Part shown: positions 10,815-24,314 of the stretch, in pieces
How positions within the stretch are numbered: the first letter of the stretch is position 1
How the letters are laid out: each line of letters starts with the position of its first letter
Origin: Polytrichum commune
Taxonomy: Eukaryota; Streptophyta; Polytrichopsida; Polytrichales; Polytrichaceae
Assembly: GCA_950295325.1 (NCBI GenBank)
Contig: OX485807.1
Coordinates: forward strand, 9,389,001 to 9,453,000
Direction of reading: 5' to 3'
Length of the DNA: 64,000 nt
Translations under genes and position numbers: made by a program
Notes under the pieces: generated by a model
Seen by the model: only the letters and a program-made list of their open reading frames with translations
Told to the model about the DNA's origin: nothing
The model's database searches: none

Positions 10815-13800
10815 ATGCCTGGAAGTATACGAGTCTCAGGTATTTCACTTGCCCTCGCCCTTCGCCCAGTTTGTTGATCATTTGGATGTTTTTTTGGAAG
10901 TGTGTGAGCAAGTTCTGGATGGTTGGAGTGGCGTGGAGTGAAATGTCTTTGGGAAGTGAGGCAGGGATGGGTGTGAGCTAGGGCAGGTAATGTGTGAAGG
11001 TTTTATGCCATTTGAAGTGGAGCATTTCATTTTGAGCAGAAGCTATCACATCTGCACAATTTTTGCATTGAAGTTTGCTGATGATTTTGATTTATTTTTT
11101 GAGGGGAGGCGTGTAAGCAAGTTTTGGACGGGTAGAGTGGCGAGGAGTCAATGTCTCTGAGACATTTGACTCCTGGGAAGTGGGTGAGGCAGGGATGGGT
11201 GTGAGCTAGGGCAGGTAATGTGTGAAGGTTTTATGCATTTTGAAGTGGAGCATTCGCATTTGAGCATCTGGTTTCAAGTTACCAATACTGGGTTATCATG
11301 GCTGCACATTTTTTGTATTGCAGTTTGTTGACAGTTTCATGCTTTTTTGAATGGGTGGAGTGCTGAGGAGTGAAGTGTTCTTTGAGATCAAAAGAACGGA
11401 AGTGGGTGAGGCAGGAATGTTTGAGCTAGGGCAGGATACGTTTGAAGATTTTGTGCATTTTGGGGTTCAGCATTTCGAGTTGCCAATACTGGGTTATCAT
11501 GGCTGCACAATTTCTGCATTGCAGTTTGTTGACGATTTCATGTTTTTTTGGAGGTGTGAGAGCATGGGTGGAGTGTCAAGGAGTAAAATGTCTTTGTGAT
11601 CAAAAGTTGGGAAGTAGGTGATGGATTTGTGCATTTTGAACTCAAGCATTTGCATTCGATATCCTAGTTTCAAGCCTTTGCTAATACTGGGTTATTGCAA
11701 CTGTGTAAAATTTTAAGGCTACTCGGAGTTATGGCTTGGAATTCAGTGTTGTGGTATTAGATCAGTTCAAGAGGAGGCAAAAGCAGTAGATATCCCCTTG
11801 TGTATAATTTTGGACTCACACTTGGGGTTAATTTGATTCCTCACATGGAGGTTGAAATAATAACATCTGATTATTCACTGGAACTAATGTTGGTTTTTGT
11901 TTCAGTTCTGGAGGCTGTGGACCTGCCTGAAGCACTCAAAGGTGAGACAAAATTCAACTTTCCAAATGGCGATAGATTCTGAGTACAATGCTTCCTGTAG
12001 CTGTAGTGGCACCTTTGTATATTGGTGAATTTTGATTTATTGTAGACAACCTTTGGAAAACGTCAACCTGAGAGCCTCATTTTTATGCAGATGGGACAGC
12101 TGAGAAAGATGTGACTGTTAAAGGTACATCTAATCCCTAATACTCTGGCTAAATTCTTTGCAGTATTGGCATTTGAGAGCTGTTTAATGTATTTGACCTA
12201 GCATGGTCTAAATCTCAATGCTTGTGTTATGCCAACCATTTATTACCCAAGTAACTAGAATTGAGGTGAATGGCAAGCTCAGTTATGTTTAAGCTGTCAA
12301 ATAATGTTGATTTCTTTCCTCGGATAGTGGTAGTCTTTTTTTCACATGTTCTCTATTTTGTAATATCAAAGCAGAAGTTTAGAACTTGAACTTGCTCCCT
12401 ATGCAGTGGTGCTTGGGCAGAGGGAGTACAAGACAGAGCCAGCAATTGTAGATGGAGGAAAGACAGCACCATGGAACTCTGATTTTGCCTTGTATGGTCC
12501 CCCCTGCAACTATGAATTGAATTCTGGATTTTGGTTTTGTGTAGGTTTGCTTTTTGACATTGTTTAACTGTTGCCATGTCATGGGTTGAATTTAGCAGTC
12601 CCTTCATTTTTTATGATTGTTCTGAGTTTTTTCCAAGTTTCTGGCAGCCCTGTGACGAACTTGCGAGACAAGCTGATTGTTGCTGTTTGCAACAATGAGG
12701 ATCAGAATGTGACCCAAACCAGTAAGTTCAATCATTCTTTCTCCCTCTTTATCAGTATCTTATGCTACCAAATTGGGTTGCTGATGAGCATTGGGCAAAT
12801 GCAAAGAGAATGTCAGGTTTTGTCCTGGCATTTTACAGTGAGATTTCGTCCATCTTCTGCTGACTGAAAAACTGTGGTAACTGCATTGTGCATGGTTATT
12901 TTGTGCAGCTATTGAAATCCCTTCTATTATTGAGAAAGGCTTTCGAGATGAGTTTGTCTTGCTTAAAGGGGGTGGACAGATCCACTTGAAATTGAGCTTT
13001 GTGCTCACTGATGAAGAGCGGAAGAAAATTGAAATGATGGTAAGAGTCTCAGAGTTTTGGCCTAGATATATATGTTGTCCTGAGTACTGAAACTTGTTAA
13101 AGAATGCCCTGTAGGATAGCCATGGAAAGTATTTGTGAATGTTGTTGCACTTGGTAGGTTACTTTCAAGTCCCTTTTCTGAAAATCTTCCTTTTTTTTAT
13201 ATTTCAGAGAGTTGCTGCACTGAAAAGGCGTGAGGAAGCACTGAAAAAAAAGCGGGAGGAAGAGCGACTTAAGAAAACAGTTGTCTTCCAAACTTTGCAA
13301 CCAACTTCTATAGAGAACAATCCTAAACCTCCCTCACATGTGACCATTACTGAGATTGATGACACAACTACCGAGGGAAAGGAGCAAGCAAGCAAAGAAA
13401 ATGCAAGTGTTGCGCCATTAGGTTTTGGGCCGACTGCAAAACCTTTGAAGCCTAAACCATTGTTTGATTATGCAAAAGCTGTGGGGGTGAAACCTGGCCG
13501 AAACACGAAAAGGAAGACTGAACGGCCAATCACCACCAGGGCGTCAACACCTTCAACTAAGATAGTGAAGACAGATAATGTTAAAACTCACACAATGAAA
13601 CAAGCAAATGGGCAAAACTCTACCAGTACCTTAGGGACAGAACGCCAACCTGAAAGCAGAGCAGGCCAATCTCCTCCTGCCATGTCATCACATGAAAATG
13701 TTTCAACAAGAAGTGTATTTCCATCTCTGCAAGGCCCTTATGTTGGAAGAGTGCCACCTGGTATTGTCAAATCCCGCGTTACGGCCCTTGAGGGCACTTC

Positions 13801-16800
13801 GCCACAGGTAGTTTTTCATACTAACTGAAACTGAAGGTAGAACATGGTTTGCTTTATTTTTAATGATATCCATGTACAGAAGACCCTGAATATTTAGCGT
13901 AAGGTAAGCTGGCCTAATTCGGTCACTTTTCTCAAATGGACACCTATATGAGTGGTGTATGGTTAGGTGTGCATCTAAGAGTGGATGCCAAAAGGGTATC
14001 ATGTGTTTGAAAGAGACTGGATTACGTTCTTAAAATGTGTTCACTATTCTAGGTTCAATAGTCAGCTGAAACTGGGAAACGTACATGATTATTCAAGAAG
14101 TAAGAGAATCTTCGCTTGAATGATATATAAGATATTCATATGAGCTCCAAAAAATATGAGGGAAAGGGCTATGGCTTTGTTTTGGAATTGCTGTACATTT
14201 TGTACTAATTGTATGTCTAATATTATACAGGAGGTTGATGAGAACACATTGCCTGCCACCGAACTTCAGGAAGAAAAGTGGCAGGTTGAGGGTCAGAGAG
14301 CACGAGACATGTTGGAGGCGGAGGCGACTGCAATGGCGGACTCACTGAGAGAGAGAGAAGATGAGCCAAGGGGGAAGAGAAGAGTTAACCTGAACAATGT
14401 TAATTTGAAGCAGCACTTACAGAGATTGGAAGGGCAAGTTAGATCTCGCAGTAAGGCAGGAAATGGGCAACAAGAACTGGGAACCCCAGAGACTAGTAAT
14501 AAAACATGTAACCCCCAGAAGTCATACAAGAGAAGTCCGGGGCAGCCAATATCTGTGTCAGAGCTTCATCAGTTGGCGACTTCTGAGATTCAGGAAGAAG
14601 CCATGAAGCAGATGGAATCCCATAAAGATTTCCCAAGTAAAGTATGGCAAGCTCTCTCTGCAGTTGCAGATGAACAAAATTGCAGACCTGGCCAGATGTA
14701 TAGGTTGGAAAGTCGCTCGGTTGGCCCTGAGGCTAGGTGGGCCCATAAGACCAACCTTGAATCTAGATGGGCATCTCCTGAGAAGGTACAGAGTCGTTTT
14801 TTCCTTTTTTCTAAATTTATGTATTTGTTTTTCATTTTAACAGAGTTATCCATGAAGTCTCTTAAACTCCCTACCCAAAATGAGCGTCTGAGAGACTTTG
14901 AGGATAGCTATAATATAATGTTATACATACCACTTCTCAATTGAAAGACTGAAGAAGATCGTCAAAGCCAGCACAGGGTATTGCAATTTTTGATGTTTCT
15001 ACCTTGGAAAGAAAGCTGGGCACATAATTCTCCTAGATCCATGGAAGGTGCCTTAACAGTGTTTTGAGATTTTCAAGTTGATACTTCTAATCCTTGCCAC
15101 TAATTTTTTGACTGATCAAGGCTTTATTATATCTCCTCTATCATCCTGGATTTCTAGTGCCTGGATTTTACAATATTACAAGCAACATATATTTGTGGTA
15201 CTGTGGAACTCTCCAGTTGAGTGATGATGTGGTTTGTGTTAAATAATGTGATCTTCCTTTCAGGCGAGGCGAATGGTCAGAGATGAGTGGAGTGGTCAAG
15301 TTGCGGATCCTTTCAAAGCTCGAGCGAAGATTCTGGAGTTGTTCAAAGCTGCAGCAGGCTCAAATGAATCATTTGGCGATGATCAGAGTTTCCAACACCA
15401 CAGTTTGGCGGGCAGCATTGGGGTTGTAGTGAACAAGGTGCTGCGCCTACTCAGTAAGACATATAGAAATTGTGCACCTTTTTTAAAAGTATTAATGCAA
15501 TAAATGTATCAAATGTATCAAATGCCACCGTGCACCATTTGCAAACCTTGCACATGCAGAAAATTATTGAAGAAGTTATGCCGAGACAAAGGTGCTCATC
15601 ATTCATTTGCCATCAGGACTAAGTTGGAGCAGACGGTTTTGCACACATTTTCAATACATTGATCACTGACATCTCATTTTTGTCTTGGATGAAGGTTGTA
15701 GGGGGCGCTGCCATGCTGCTTGCAGCTCTGTTCATGTTGTGGCCCCTTGGAGAAGGTTCACCAGACAGGTATGCAACATGACATCTTCTGATTATATGAC
15801 TGATTAGGTACACATTTGTATGACATGGACTAACTCTTAAGAATTAAGTCTTACAGTTGAGTTATCCTTTGATCAAACCAACATTTTGTCTGGAGTTGGT
15901 TGTTTTGCACACAATACCTTCCAAGTTTGGTAAGTTTTTGGTGCATGCTTGGAGGCAGTGTAGATCTGAAAGAAGAATATTCTATATTGGTTCATTGGGG
16001 GTCAAACACATTTTGGCATGCCAAGAGGTCCTCAATGAATTGAATTAGGTTTCTCTTCATTTGAGTTCAAATGCTACCTCTGAGCATGCACGACAACTGG
16101 AAGATATCAATGATGTTCTATGCAGAACAAGTAGTAGAGTTTCGTAGGGGACCAACTCCTCATGAAAAGTGCTTCAAATGAAAGGATAATTCTAGTATTT
16201 TAACAAATATTGTATGGATTATTAGCTCAAATATAGAATCCAAGGCCTGAATATATGAAGATTTTGACACGTGTGCTGGGGTTTTGACAATGCTTCAAGG
16301 GGAGACGCACCATTCGGAGATGACAGGTGAAATGCCTAGGGCATTATGTACGTCCCTGTATCTATTCCTTTGGAAATATCAAGCGGTTTGCCAAATGTGG
16401 TGGTTCCTGGTTTGGAGGACGTGTAGAAACCAGCAGTATTTCCATACTTAGTTGGTGTGTCTGGCAGGCTTTTCCCAGCAAAGTTTGAAGAAATCGGGAG
16501 CAGAAGTGAACTGCATCAATCTCTTGACCACAACTTCATGACACTGAAGGGTGGCATACAAGTAAATGTTCTTATACAAGTGTCAAACTCAAAGAAATAA
16601 TATACAAATTACAGGCACAAATGCTTGCATGTTACAAACACTTAGTCCTGCTTGAAGAGCGTGCCAAGTCTATTCATCTCAACATGTCACCCAGGATGGC
16701 ATAGTTATAATCTTGTGGGAACTCTTACCATCACTGCTTTTCTGCATCGTTGGACTATTTTGATAATCCAAAACCATGTAACAGGAGTCTTTATTAGACC

Positions 16801-17137
16801 AAGTTTGTGTTAGTGTAAATTGTAGCTTTGTGCAAGCATACATCTTCAGAACATATTAGTCATATTCTTGACATTTAGTATTGTATCCCAGATTTCACTC
16901 TCATATTTTCTTCCTGTATGAAAGATAGCATAAACTGATGTTGTGTATTCTTGCAGGGCAATGATCCGAAACAGATTTATAATGGCCAGCGAATCAGCCT
17001 CTTCTAGGACAAAGCCAAGGTTATATAGAAGCCTCAAATCTCAAAGTGCCCTGACTTCTAACATTATCTTGCTACTGGAGGAGGCCACAATGCACAGGGA
17101 TTTGAGGCAGGCTCAATCCAGTCTAAAATGCTTGTGA
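10815..17137 (+). CDS. C2-like domain protein with C-terminal membrane segment
   Basis: Eleven exons with consistent phases: 10815-10839, 11906-11941, 12091-12123, 12407-12491, 12648-12721, 12909-13039, 13208-13807, 14231-14785, 15264-15437, 15695-15768 and 16957-17137, giving about 655 residues. The start MPGSIRVS followed by VLEAVDLPEALK matches the conserved opening (MPGTIQVSVL-type) of a plant family whose first ~120 residues form a C2-like fold. LRDKLIVAV and GGGQIHLKLSFVLTDEER belong to the same fold. Exons 7 and 8 encode a long charged, low-complexity region. Exon 10 encodes a hydrophobic segment (VVGGAAMLLAALFMLWPLG) that would be a single membrane span, then a basic tail. The exon 9 donor (GTGCTG) is weak; a stronger GTAAGA 16 bases on would change the phase and remove the membrane segment. 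Function unknown; membrane or lipid attachment is inferred. Confidence 0.72.
10867..11710 (+). repeat. Tandem repeat of about 200-250 bases in intron 1 of the C2-like gene
   Basis: Four diverged units begin with AGTTTGYTGA near 10867, 11071, 11321 and 11522. Shared blocks include GTGAGGCAGG, GAGCTAGGGCAGG, ACTGGGTTATCATGGCTGC and TTTTGTGCATTTTG. The array fills most of the first intron and is not coding: frames shift between copies. Confidence 0.75.
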
Positions 17138-20100
17138 AATCTCTTAGAAATAGGAAAATTAAAATATCTGTACAGCTGGTGCATAAGTTGTGCTTCCACG
17201 CAACATTTGTTGGATTTTTTGGATTTGAAACACTCTTGGACTATTTAAGCGGAGGGTTTTATGCCACTTCGAACATCTTGGAGCAGAAATACACCTCTCT
17301 ACCTTGTCTCTTTTAAAAAGAACAAATCTTTAATTGGAGCCTAGTGGTTATTAAGTGAAACTGTGGCTCCTCATTGCATATATGAAAACCTGAAATTGGA
17401 GATTGGTTATCCTAATCCCTGTATAGAAATGTCAAATTTATGTGGATTAGTATGATTTCTGGTCAAATGCAGGGCTTATTATGAATTCTTGTACAATTGA
17501 CTTAAAATAGGGGCGTTCTGCATATGGTCTTGCACTATTAGGGGTGAATATCATTAGGTCTGTACAATAAGGTCGTTGTAATTTGTGTTTGATTTGAGGG
17601 ACAGAGTATGTAATTTAATATTGTTCCTCATGAGAGGGCATGAAACTGCAATTTTTGTTGCAGTGCATTTCAGCTCTGATTGTATTTGTCCCATTTAGTA
17701 GCTCTTGGAATAGAATCCATATTTTCTTTACGTTTTATGTAAGTGTCCTACATTGGTGTTTTGGAAATCAGCATTAAGTACTTAATTCTCACAAAGGTCA
17801 AAAGTCCAATTTGACTCACCTCTAACCAAGCAGACCACATTGTCCATTCACATTTGAAACCTCCAATCAAACAAGCGATGTATCAAATATCACTTGACTG
17901 TGCATACCGTCTTTGAAGATTCTTGCTTCAACAACAATCTCAATCTCATGTCATGGCAACTTGCTCAAATCTTGCACACTTTCTTCTATGGAGGATACCT
18001 TTAAGTAGAATTTCTCAATCTTCATCGTACATGAGCGAAGCAAACCCCAATTTCAGAGCTCATCCCAAAAGCTGCACTCAAAGTTTTCTGGAAAGACAGG
18101 AATTAGAGGTGCTAGTGCAAGGCCCACCAGATTACCATGAATCGGGGTGCCAACATTTGAGCTTCCAGTTGTTGGACACCTCAAAAGCACCCCCAATTCT
18201 CGGCACATTCTACAAAAATTCCTGAGCTCAAAAATTTGGGAATGTGGAGTTTTGCCTAACCTTCACAATTACTCTCTGACACACAAGCCAATAGCTCTTC
18301 TATGTCATCAACCTTGAGAGAAAGCCTTTGTTTCCATAATCTACCGTTGGATATGTCTAGGATTCGACCATTGAAGGAACCAACCCATAGAGGTTTTAAG
18401 AGGGCAAGTGGAACTTGATAATAGCATTGCATGTTGGGATTCGGAAATCCTTGCGTTGTGTGTGATACAATTTGCTTTTTTGCTATGGAATGTGAAGTAG
18501 CAACAACAACTTAATTGATAGTGGGCAATGAAGGGGCAATGCCCATGTTATGATACGCCGCTTAGTCAATGGATTGAGGAAGGTCTTAAGGAATCACCCA
18601 CATCCTAAACTCAATTGATGAACTAAGAAACAGTAGATGGTTTTAATCTACCATGCATATCATGTTGAGGATTGAGCCCCTGCATATTGATGAAAACATG
18701 TATGTCCACGTAGTAATTAAATGTTGTATGTAGAGATCCAAGGTGGTAGTACATTGTGGGAGGGAGCATGTGTTGATGTGAGGAAAATATGTGCTCACTC
18801 CATCTCGCACTTATGTTTGCTTGAGCCATGAGTTCACAATAACATGTCCCACTGATTAGAGGATTTGCATATGCTAGAATCAAGGCCTGAGTGGAGTGGC
18901 TTTCAAATGTAAACCTTGGTAACATTTATTGATTCCATTTTAGGTTGTGACGTGTGGATCTTGTGGAGATGATAATGAAAATTTTCTTGGTGGCGTTGCA
19001 GCAAGTAAGTGATGTGGTGCTACAAAATTTGTTGCATGGTTTGGAACATGCAATAAGAGACTTAGAGCTAAGCTTACATGCTAAAGAGGATTTTGAACGT
19101 GCCTCAACAATGCTCAAAGTTGAAGAACATGGATCCATTTGGACACCTACCTTGGCCCCAACATAGTAACTCTAAAGGTTGAAGAGGAGAAGGTAGGAAG
19201 AGTAACTTTCAAGAGGTAGAGAAGTGACTCGGGGAATTGAGTGTCGTATGAAATTCTTTATTGATCCCCACGAATTGTGGGACAATAGATTTGACAAGCA
19301 CAATATACATCAAACTAATATATACTAATATAATTTCAATGCTTTCATCCGTGCATGTAGGATAGGGTTATGTACGAGATTGATACAACTTTGATTGTTA
19401 TGAAGGATATTTTGTTCCCCCCATATTGCAACTCTTGCAACAATCTTACCTTGAATCTTGAGTAATTTCTAGCAAAAGTTTTCTTTGGAGAGAGGAGATT
19501 ATCATATATGAGCACACCTCTCATCCATCCAACATAAAACTTAGTCCCTTATAGGTTTGTTTTTTATTCATCTCAAGTAAGTTCGTCTAGAGTAATTTAG
19601 GGTCTTTAAAGCTAATTATGGTGTCAAAAAAAAACTAACCTCTAGGATGCAAAATATTTTAAAATTTTATTTTGGATGAATGAAAGGTACTCACTTAAGT
19701 GATAATTTCCTATCTCCAATTTACTCTCTAAGTTACTCCTATGCTTTGGTTGTGGGGAATGATATTGTAAGTGGTCGTTTGTTGCTTCATTGACCGGGAA
19801 CTTCACCACATTTATATAGGATGTTGAATATTGGTCTTCAAGTATCTATTATACCGTAGGTGAAGGGCAAATTCAGAGGCGTTTTTTCAAATAAATTTTG
19901 AAGTTGAAAATAAAGCTTCAATACCTAGGATTGATTTTTCTAAAAGAATGGCAAAATCATTTTAAAAATTAATGTAATTCGGCATATTTTCTACTACCCG
20001 TTATGAAGAAGATAATTCATTGAAATTTTCATCATTCATGCATAGGTGCTAATACACCCTGAAACTGGAAGGTTAATCTTTCTTAGTTTGTTTATTTTGT

Positions 20101-21059
20101 TGCACTTTGTGTTGGGGTTTAGGATTTTGCAACAAACAAGATGGGATGAGACACGAAGATTAATTGATAATATGTTTTTTTTTTATTAACAAAGAGGAGA
20201 TGAACATTATTTTGGAGCATGATTTTGTCATGTTAAGGACAAGGATGGAGGGGGAGCCGATTTTGCTTCCACAAAAAAGAAGAAGAAGAAGAACCAAGCA
20301 ATAAATTAAAGGTTAGATGCTCTTACACAAGTTGGATAATTCCATCTTTTTGGGATCCAATTTTTGGTGGAGTTAAGTGACATAGAAATCTCACTGGTGC
20401 TCTTCATTATTTACAAGCATCACACAAGAAGTTAGGAGAAAACAAAATTATTTAAGATAAGTTTTCACAAGGTTCCTTATGTATATGGTTTGCAATGACA
20501 TGTTGCTTGAAGTTAACTACAAAAATTGTGTAAGTTTTGGCTTGTGTTTTACTCGAACTGCACAATATTGTACTATCATCTCCAACTACCCAACCCCAAG
20601 GAAGGTAATTATTTCCATTTAGAGGAAACAACAGGTGGTAGGGTAGCCTTTGTATGCTAATTGCACACAATCTTTGATTAAGGCATTCATTCAAAAGTGA
20701 GTCCCAATATTGTTACAAAATTCCCACCCTATTGCATTCAAGGTATCAATAAGGTGGACAAGATAATTTATCAAAAGAAAACTCAAGTGGAGTTACCAAG
20801 CTTCAAAACATCGACAAGAAAATTACCTACCTACTAGGAATTATAATGCAAGTAAAAGGCCCATTGAGTAGTGTACATAATCAAATTGTACAATGTTCTT
20901 GATGCCTTGGTCATTAATACATATCAGGACGGCATGCACCTAGTGCCAAAGGGAGGTGCAAGAACATGGGAGACGAGAGGTTCCAAGCCTGTGGCAATAT
21001 TTGGAACCAAAAATAAGTGACAAATCATTGTGACAATATTTTCAAATGCTACAAGTGGA
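17138..21059. other. Intergenic, no gene recognised
   Basis: AT-rich DNA without a recognisable gene or clear repeat. An open frame of 70 codons at 18954-19166 (+) has an amphipathic, leucine-rich look but no match I recognise and no visible exon partners, so I do not call it a gene. The 3' untranslated region of the C2-like gene probably occupies the first few hundred bases. Confidence 0.5.
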
Positions 21060-21067
21060 GTTTTGGC

Positions 21068-21774
21068 CTCGGTGGGGGGGGGGGGGTAGTCATTGGTTGG
21101 AGTAGCAATATACGTGCGAACAAATGATAGGGTATTTTAAAAACATGGGGGCTAAAAATTATAAATAGACTTAAGAGTAATATAGGGTATCAAAAATGGC
21201 ACTGGACATCTTTAAAGTACTATAGGGTATGGAATTAATAGGTAATTTGGAATTATAAGTAATGCAAGCCATTTTTCCTCGGGGGGGGGGGGGGCAGTGT
21301 GTTAAAAAGTTAAGGATATAGGTGCGAACAACCACTATTTTATAGGGGGGTATTACTTTCAATTCTCTTATTTTTTTCACATGCTATCATTATGTAAATT
21401 TCTACTTTGGGTTAATAGAAAAATGGCTTGCATTACTTATAATTTCAAATTACCTATTATTCCATACCTTATAGTATTTTAAAGATGTCCAGTGCCATTT
21501 TTGATACCCTATATTACTCTTAAGCCCAATTATAAATTTTTGCTCCCATGTTTTTAAAATACCCTATCATTTGTTCGCACGTATATTGCTACTCCAACCA
21601 ATGACTACCCCCCCCCCCGAGCATTTTTCTATTAACCCAAAGTAGAAAATCACATAATGATAGCATGTGAAAAAAAAAAAAAAAATTCAAGTAATACCCC
21701 CCTATAAAATAGTGGTCGTTCGCACCTATATCCTTAACTTTTTAACACACTGCCCCCCCCCCCCCCCCCCCGAG
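21068..21774 (+). mobile_element. hAT-like MITE (outer copy), split by a second copy
   Basis: Bounded by CTCGG plus a G run on the left and a C run plus CGAG on the right. It is flanked by the exact 8-base direct repeat GTTTTGGC (21060-21067 and 21775-21782). Both ends carry a subterminal GTGCGAACAA motif in opposite orientation. Eight-base target duplications are typical of hAT transposons. No protein is encoded. The element is interrupted by an inverted copy of itself at 21278-21621; without the insert it would be about 355 bases. Confidence 0.75.
21278..21621 (-). mobile_element. hAT-like MITE (inner copy), inserted in its own family member
   Basis: Starts CTCGGGGG and ends CCCCCGAG, flanked by the exact 8-base direct repeat CATTTTTC (21270-21277 and 21622-21629). 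Its left half is the reverse complement of the outer element's right half, and its right half is the reverse complement of the outer element's left half, so it is the same element in the opposite orientation. About 344 bases, non-coding. Confidence 0.78.
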
Positions 21775-22424
21775 GTTTTGGCTTTCCAAGTCATTTTTAC
21801 CGGATTGACCACAAGAAGTCTATCTCCATTGAACGACGGTCAAAGACAATGCATAAACTTTGGGTGGCATATCACTCACTCTTCCAACCATTGGTCTACA
21901 TTTACCACTTGCAAGGAGTTTGTTCAAGAAGTCTTGGAGCCTTATTGACACGGTCAAATAGAGAAATTACACTTCCTCACAAGATAAATTCCTCAAGTGA
22001 AGAATTTACATGTAGCTATATGATCTTAAATTTCCATGTATTAGTACACAAAGGCAAATGCATCAACATGATTGAGGTAGCCAACTCCATCTTGAGGGGC
22101 AATATCAAGTTTTCATGTATCTTGATACCAATTCTTCACCCATTTCTCAAGTAAGGAATTCATGTAACTCTCTCTCAAGTTGCACGTAGTACACAAGGCT
22201 AAGTACTCCAACAAACACGAGGCTAGGTGCATCAACCGAAGAAGACCAAGGGAGTCGCAATATTTGGGGGCCAAGCATTTTGTTGTAGCTTAAGACCAAT
22301 AGCACAAGGCTTGAGGCTAGTCAAAGCCAAGTTTCATGGTATGTGTACTTTGCTATAGGATTTCTTGATATGGAGCCTACAACTACCTTGCGGTGAACGC
22401 TTAATTACCATAGCATATCTCTCA

Positions 22425-22759
22425 CTACACTAAATATGATATTTAGTGTTTGATTATATTTAGTGTTGTTACCATCTTATCCTACTCAACACTAATTGTT
22501 AATTCTTTGATAATTAGTGTTAGACATAAATGCGCCGCCACCTTCCCTACTGCCACCTCCTTTCTCCTTTTATCATTGTCAAATTTTTTTGATATCCTTA
22601 CTAACACTAAATTTGTGCACATAACTTCCACATATTATCATAGTTGATCTTTAGTGTTTGAGTTTACATTTAATGTTACTTACTCTCATAGGGTTAGTGA
22701 TATTTAGTGTATGTGTTCGTATTAAGTGTATCAAACACTAAATATCCTATTTAGTATAG
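22425..22759 (+). mobile_element. MITE of the CTACAC family, complete
   Basis: Starts CTACACTAAATATGATATT and ends in the near-exact inverted form (ATATCCTATTTAGTATAG). The inverted ends extend about 28 bases and include TTTAGTGTTTGA/TCAAACACTAAA. The interior repeats TTAGTGTT several times and encodes nothing. Confidence 0.72.
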
Positions 22760-23110
22760 TGTATATCAAGTTGCAAATATATATCCTCAGGACATTAACC
22801 TCGAGTCTTTCATTCTTGGATGCCATGAGGTCAGCCATGAACATTTAGAACCAACAACAACTACAATTAACTTCAAAATCCCACAACCTTCAGCACTAAC
22901 GTCAAAGTCCCACAACCTTCAAAACTAACTCCAAAGTTCCACAACTCTCAAAACTTACAAAAATCTTCAAAGTCTCAATCAAGTATTCCTTATAACAACA
23001 AATGCATGTAAACGTTACATGTGCAGATAAGGCGATGATGAGATTCATAGGAAAACTTGCAGTTTGCACTAGAGGGATGGATCATGCAATTGCCTTAAGT
23101 AGAACAAGTG

Positions 23111-24314
23111 TATGGAATACTATATGCACGACAACCTGGCTATGGAGGCACACACCCCATTAGCGTCCTGGCTCGGTCGCAGTCGTTGCCGCACCGTCGC
23201 GCTCGCTGTTGCACCCTGGCGCTCACTGCTGCAGCCTGGCGCCCGCGGTTGGTGAGTAGGCCCGTCCTCGTTGACAGGTGGCTACTGGAGCAATCGGTTG
23301 TATTTGGGCGTCATTGACATCACTCGGGTAGCCAAGCCTGCTTGAGGAAAATATAGCAGGAGGTCCCTTAGCTGCGCCATAGACACAAGTTACACAACCA
23401 CCATAACCCGTCCCCTCCCCAAAGAGACGGGGAGGAACTCATGATGTGAGTGCCATTGTACATCACATCACACATACAAACTCATTGAGCTAATCAACCT
23501 CAAGGGCCCAAAACGTTTTAAACTTAGTAGTTGTACTGAAATGTGAAAACTCATACACCAAATATGAGCTAACTCATGATGTGAGTGCCATTTTACATCG
23601 CATCACACACACACAACACATCATTGCAGAATGAAAGTGGCGATTGGCCCAAAGCTTAATCATGGTGGTCCGCTCCCCCATTTTTTCAGCGGGTAGGCCC
23701 CCCAAGCCTGTCTGGCACGATGTCCCAGGTTCACCTGCAGTGACCGGTCTTGCCGATGCACTTCACCTGCAATGGCCGGTTACCGTCCGTCAAACCGTAC
23801 CTGGTCCTTTCTGGACGTTGCAGCAACGAACGTTAGGGTGCAACATCAAGAGCACCAAACTACGGCAACGACTGCAACCGAGCCAGGGCGCTAATGGTGT
23901 GTGTGCGGCCCTAACATTACCCAACCCAATACTCTTAACTCCGGCACGGAGTTCGATGCGGCTCCGGGGAGGTTCGGATGCCAGCTCCAGTGGGTCCATT
24001 TTTCTGGCCCCTCCCCGTTTTGGCCCCTTGATGATTTTTTTTTGTTTTTTTTTCTGCTAAATTTGGGTTCTACGGCCCCAAATTACCCAAGGAGGCCCCT
24101 TATGAGATCAAGTAAGGCCCCACCCAATCAAAAAAATAGGGGGCAATTTTTGCCCCAACCCACCCGAACCCACCGGAGCTGGCATCCGAACCTCCCCGGA
24201 GCCGCATCGGAGCCGCATCGAACTCCGCGCCGGAGTTAAGAGTATTGGGTTGGGTAATGTTATCCTGTGTGCGGGGCCTCCATAGCCAGGCTGCCGTGCA
24301 TATAGTATTCCATA
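23111..24314. mobile_element. Non-autonomous TIR transposon, 1.2 kb
   Basis: Inverted ends of about 39 bases start TATGGAATACTATATGCACG (23111-23149; inverse at 24276-24314). A direct repeat CAAGTG sits at 23105-23110 and again at 24315-24320, a likely 6-base target duplication. The interior is GC-rich compared with its surroundings and contains a second inverted-repeat element at 23912-24262. No transposase frame is visible. The right end is only about 350 bases upstream of the CPN60B start codon. Confidence 0.72.
23912..24262. mobile_element. Foldback element nested in the 1.2 kb transposon
   Basis: Long inverted arms of about 90 bases start TAACATTACCCAACCC at 23912 and end in the reverse complement at 24262. 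The arms continue through ACTCCGG, GAGTTCGATGCGG and CATCCGAACCTCCCC blocks. The centre has T-rich runs. One arm has a short internal duplication (GAGCCGCATCG twice). A bordering TA may be the target duplication. Confidence 0.6.
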
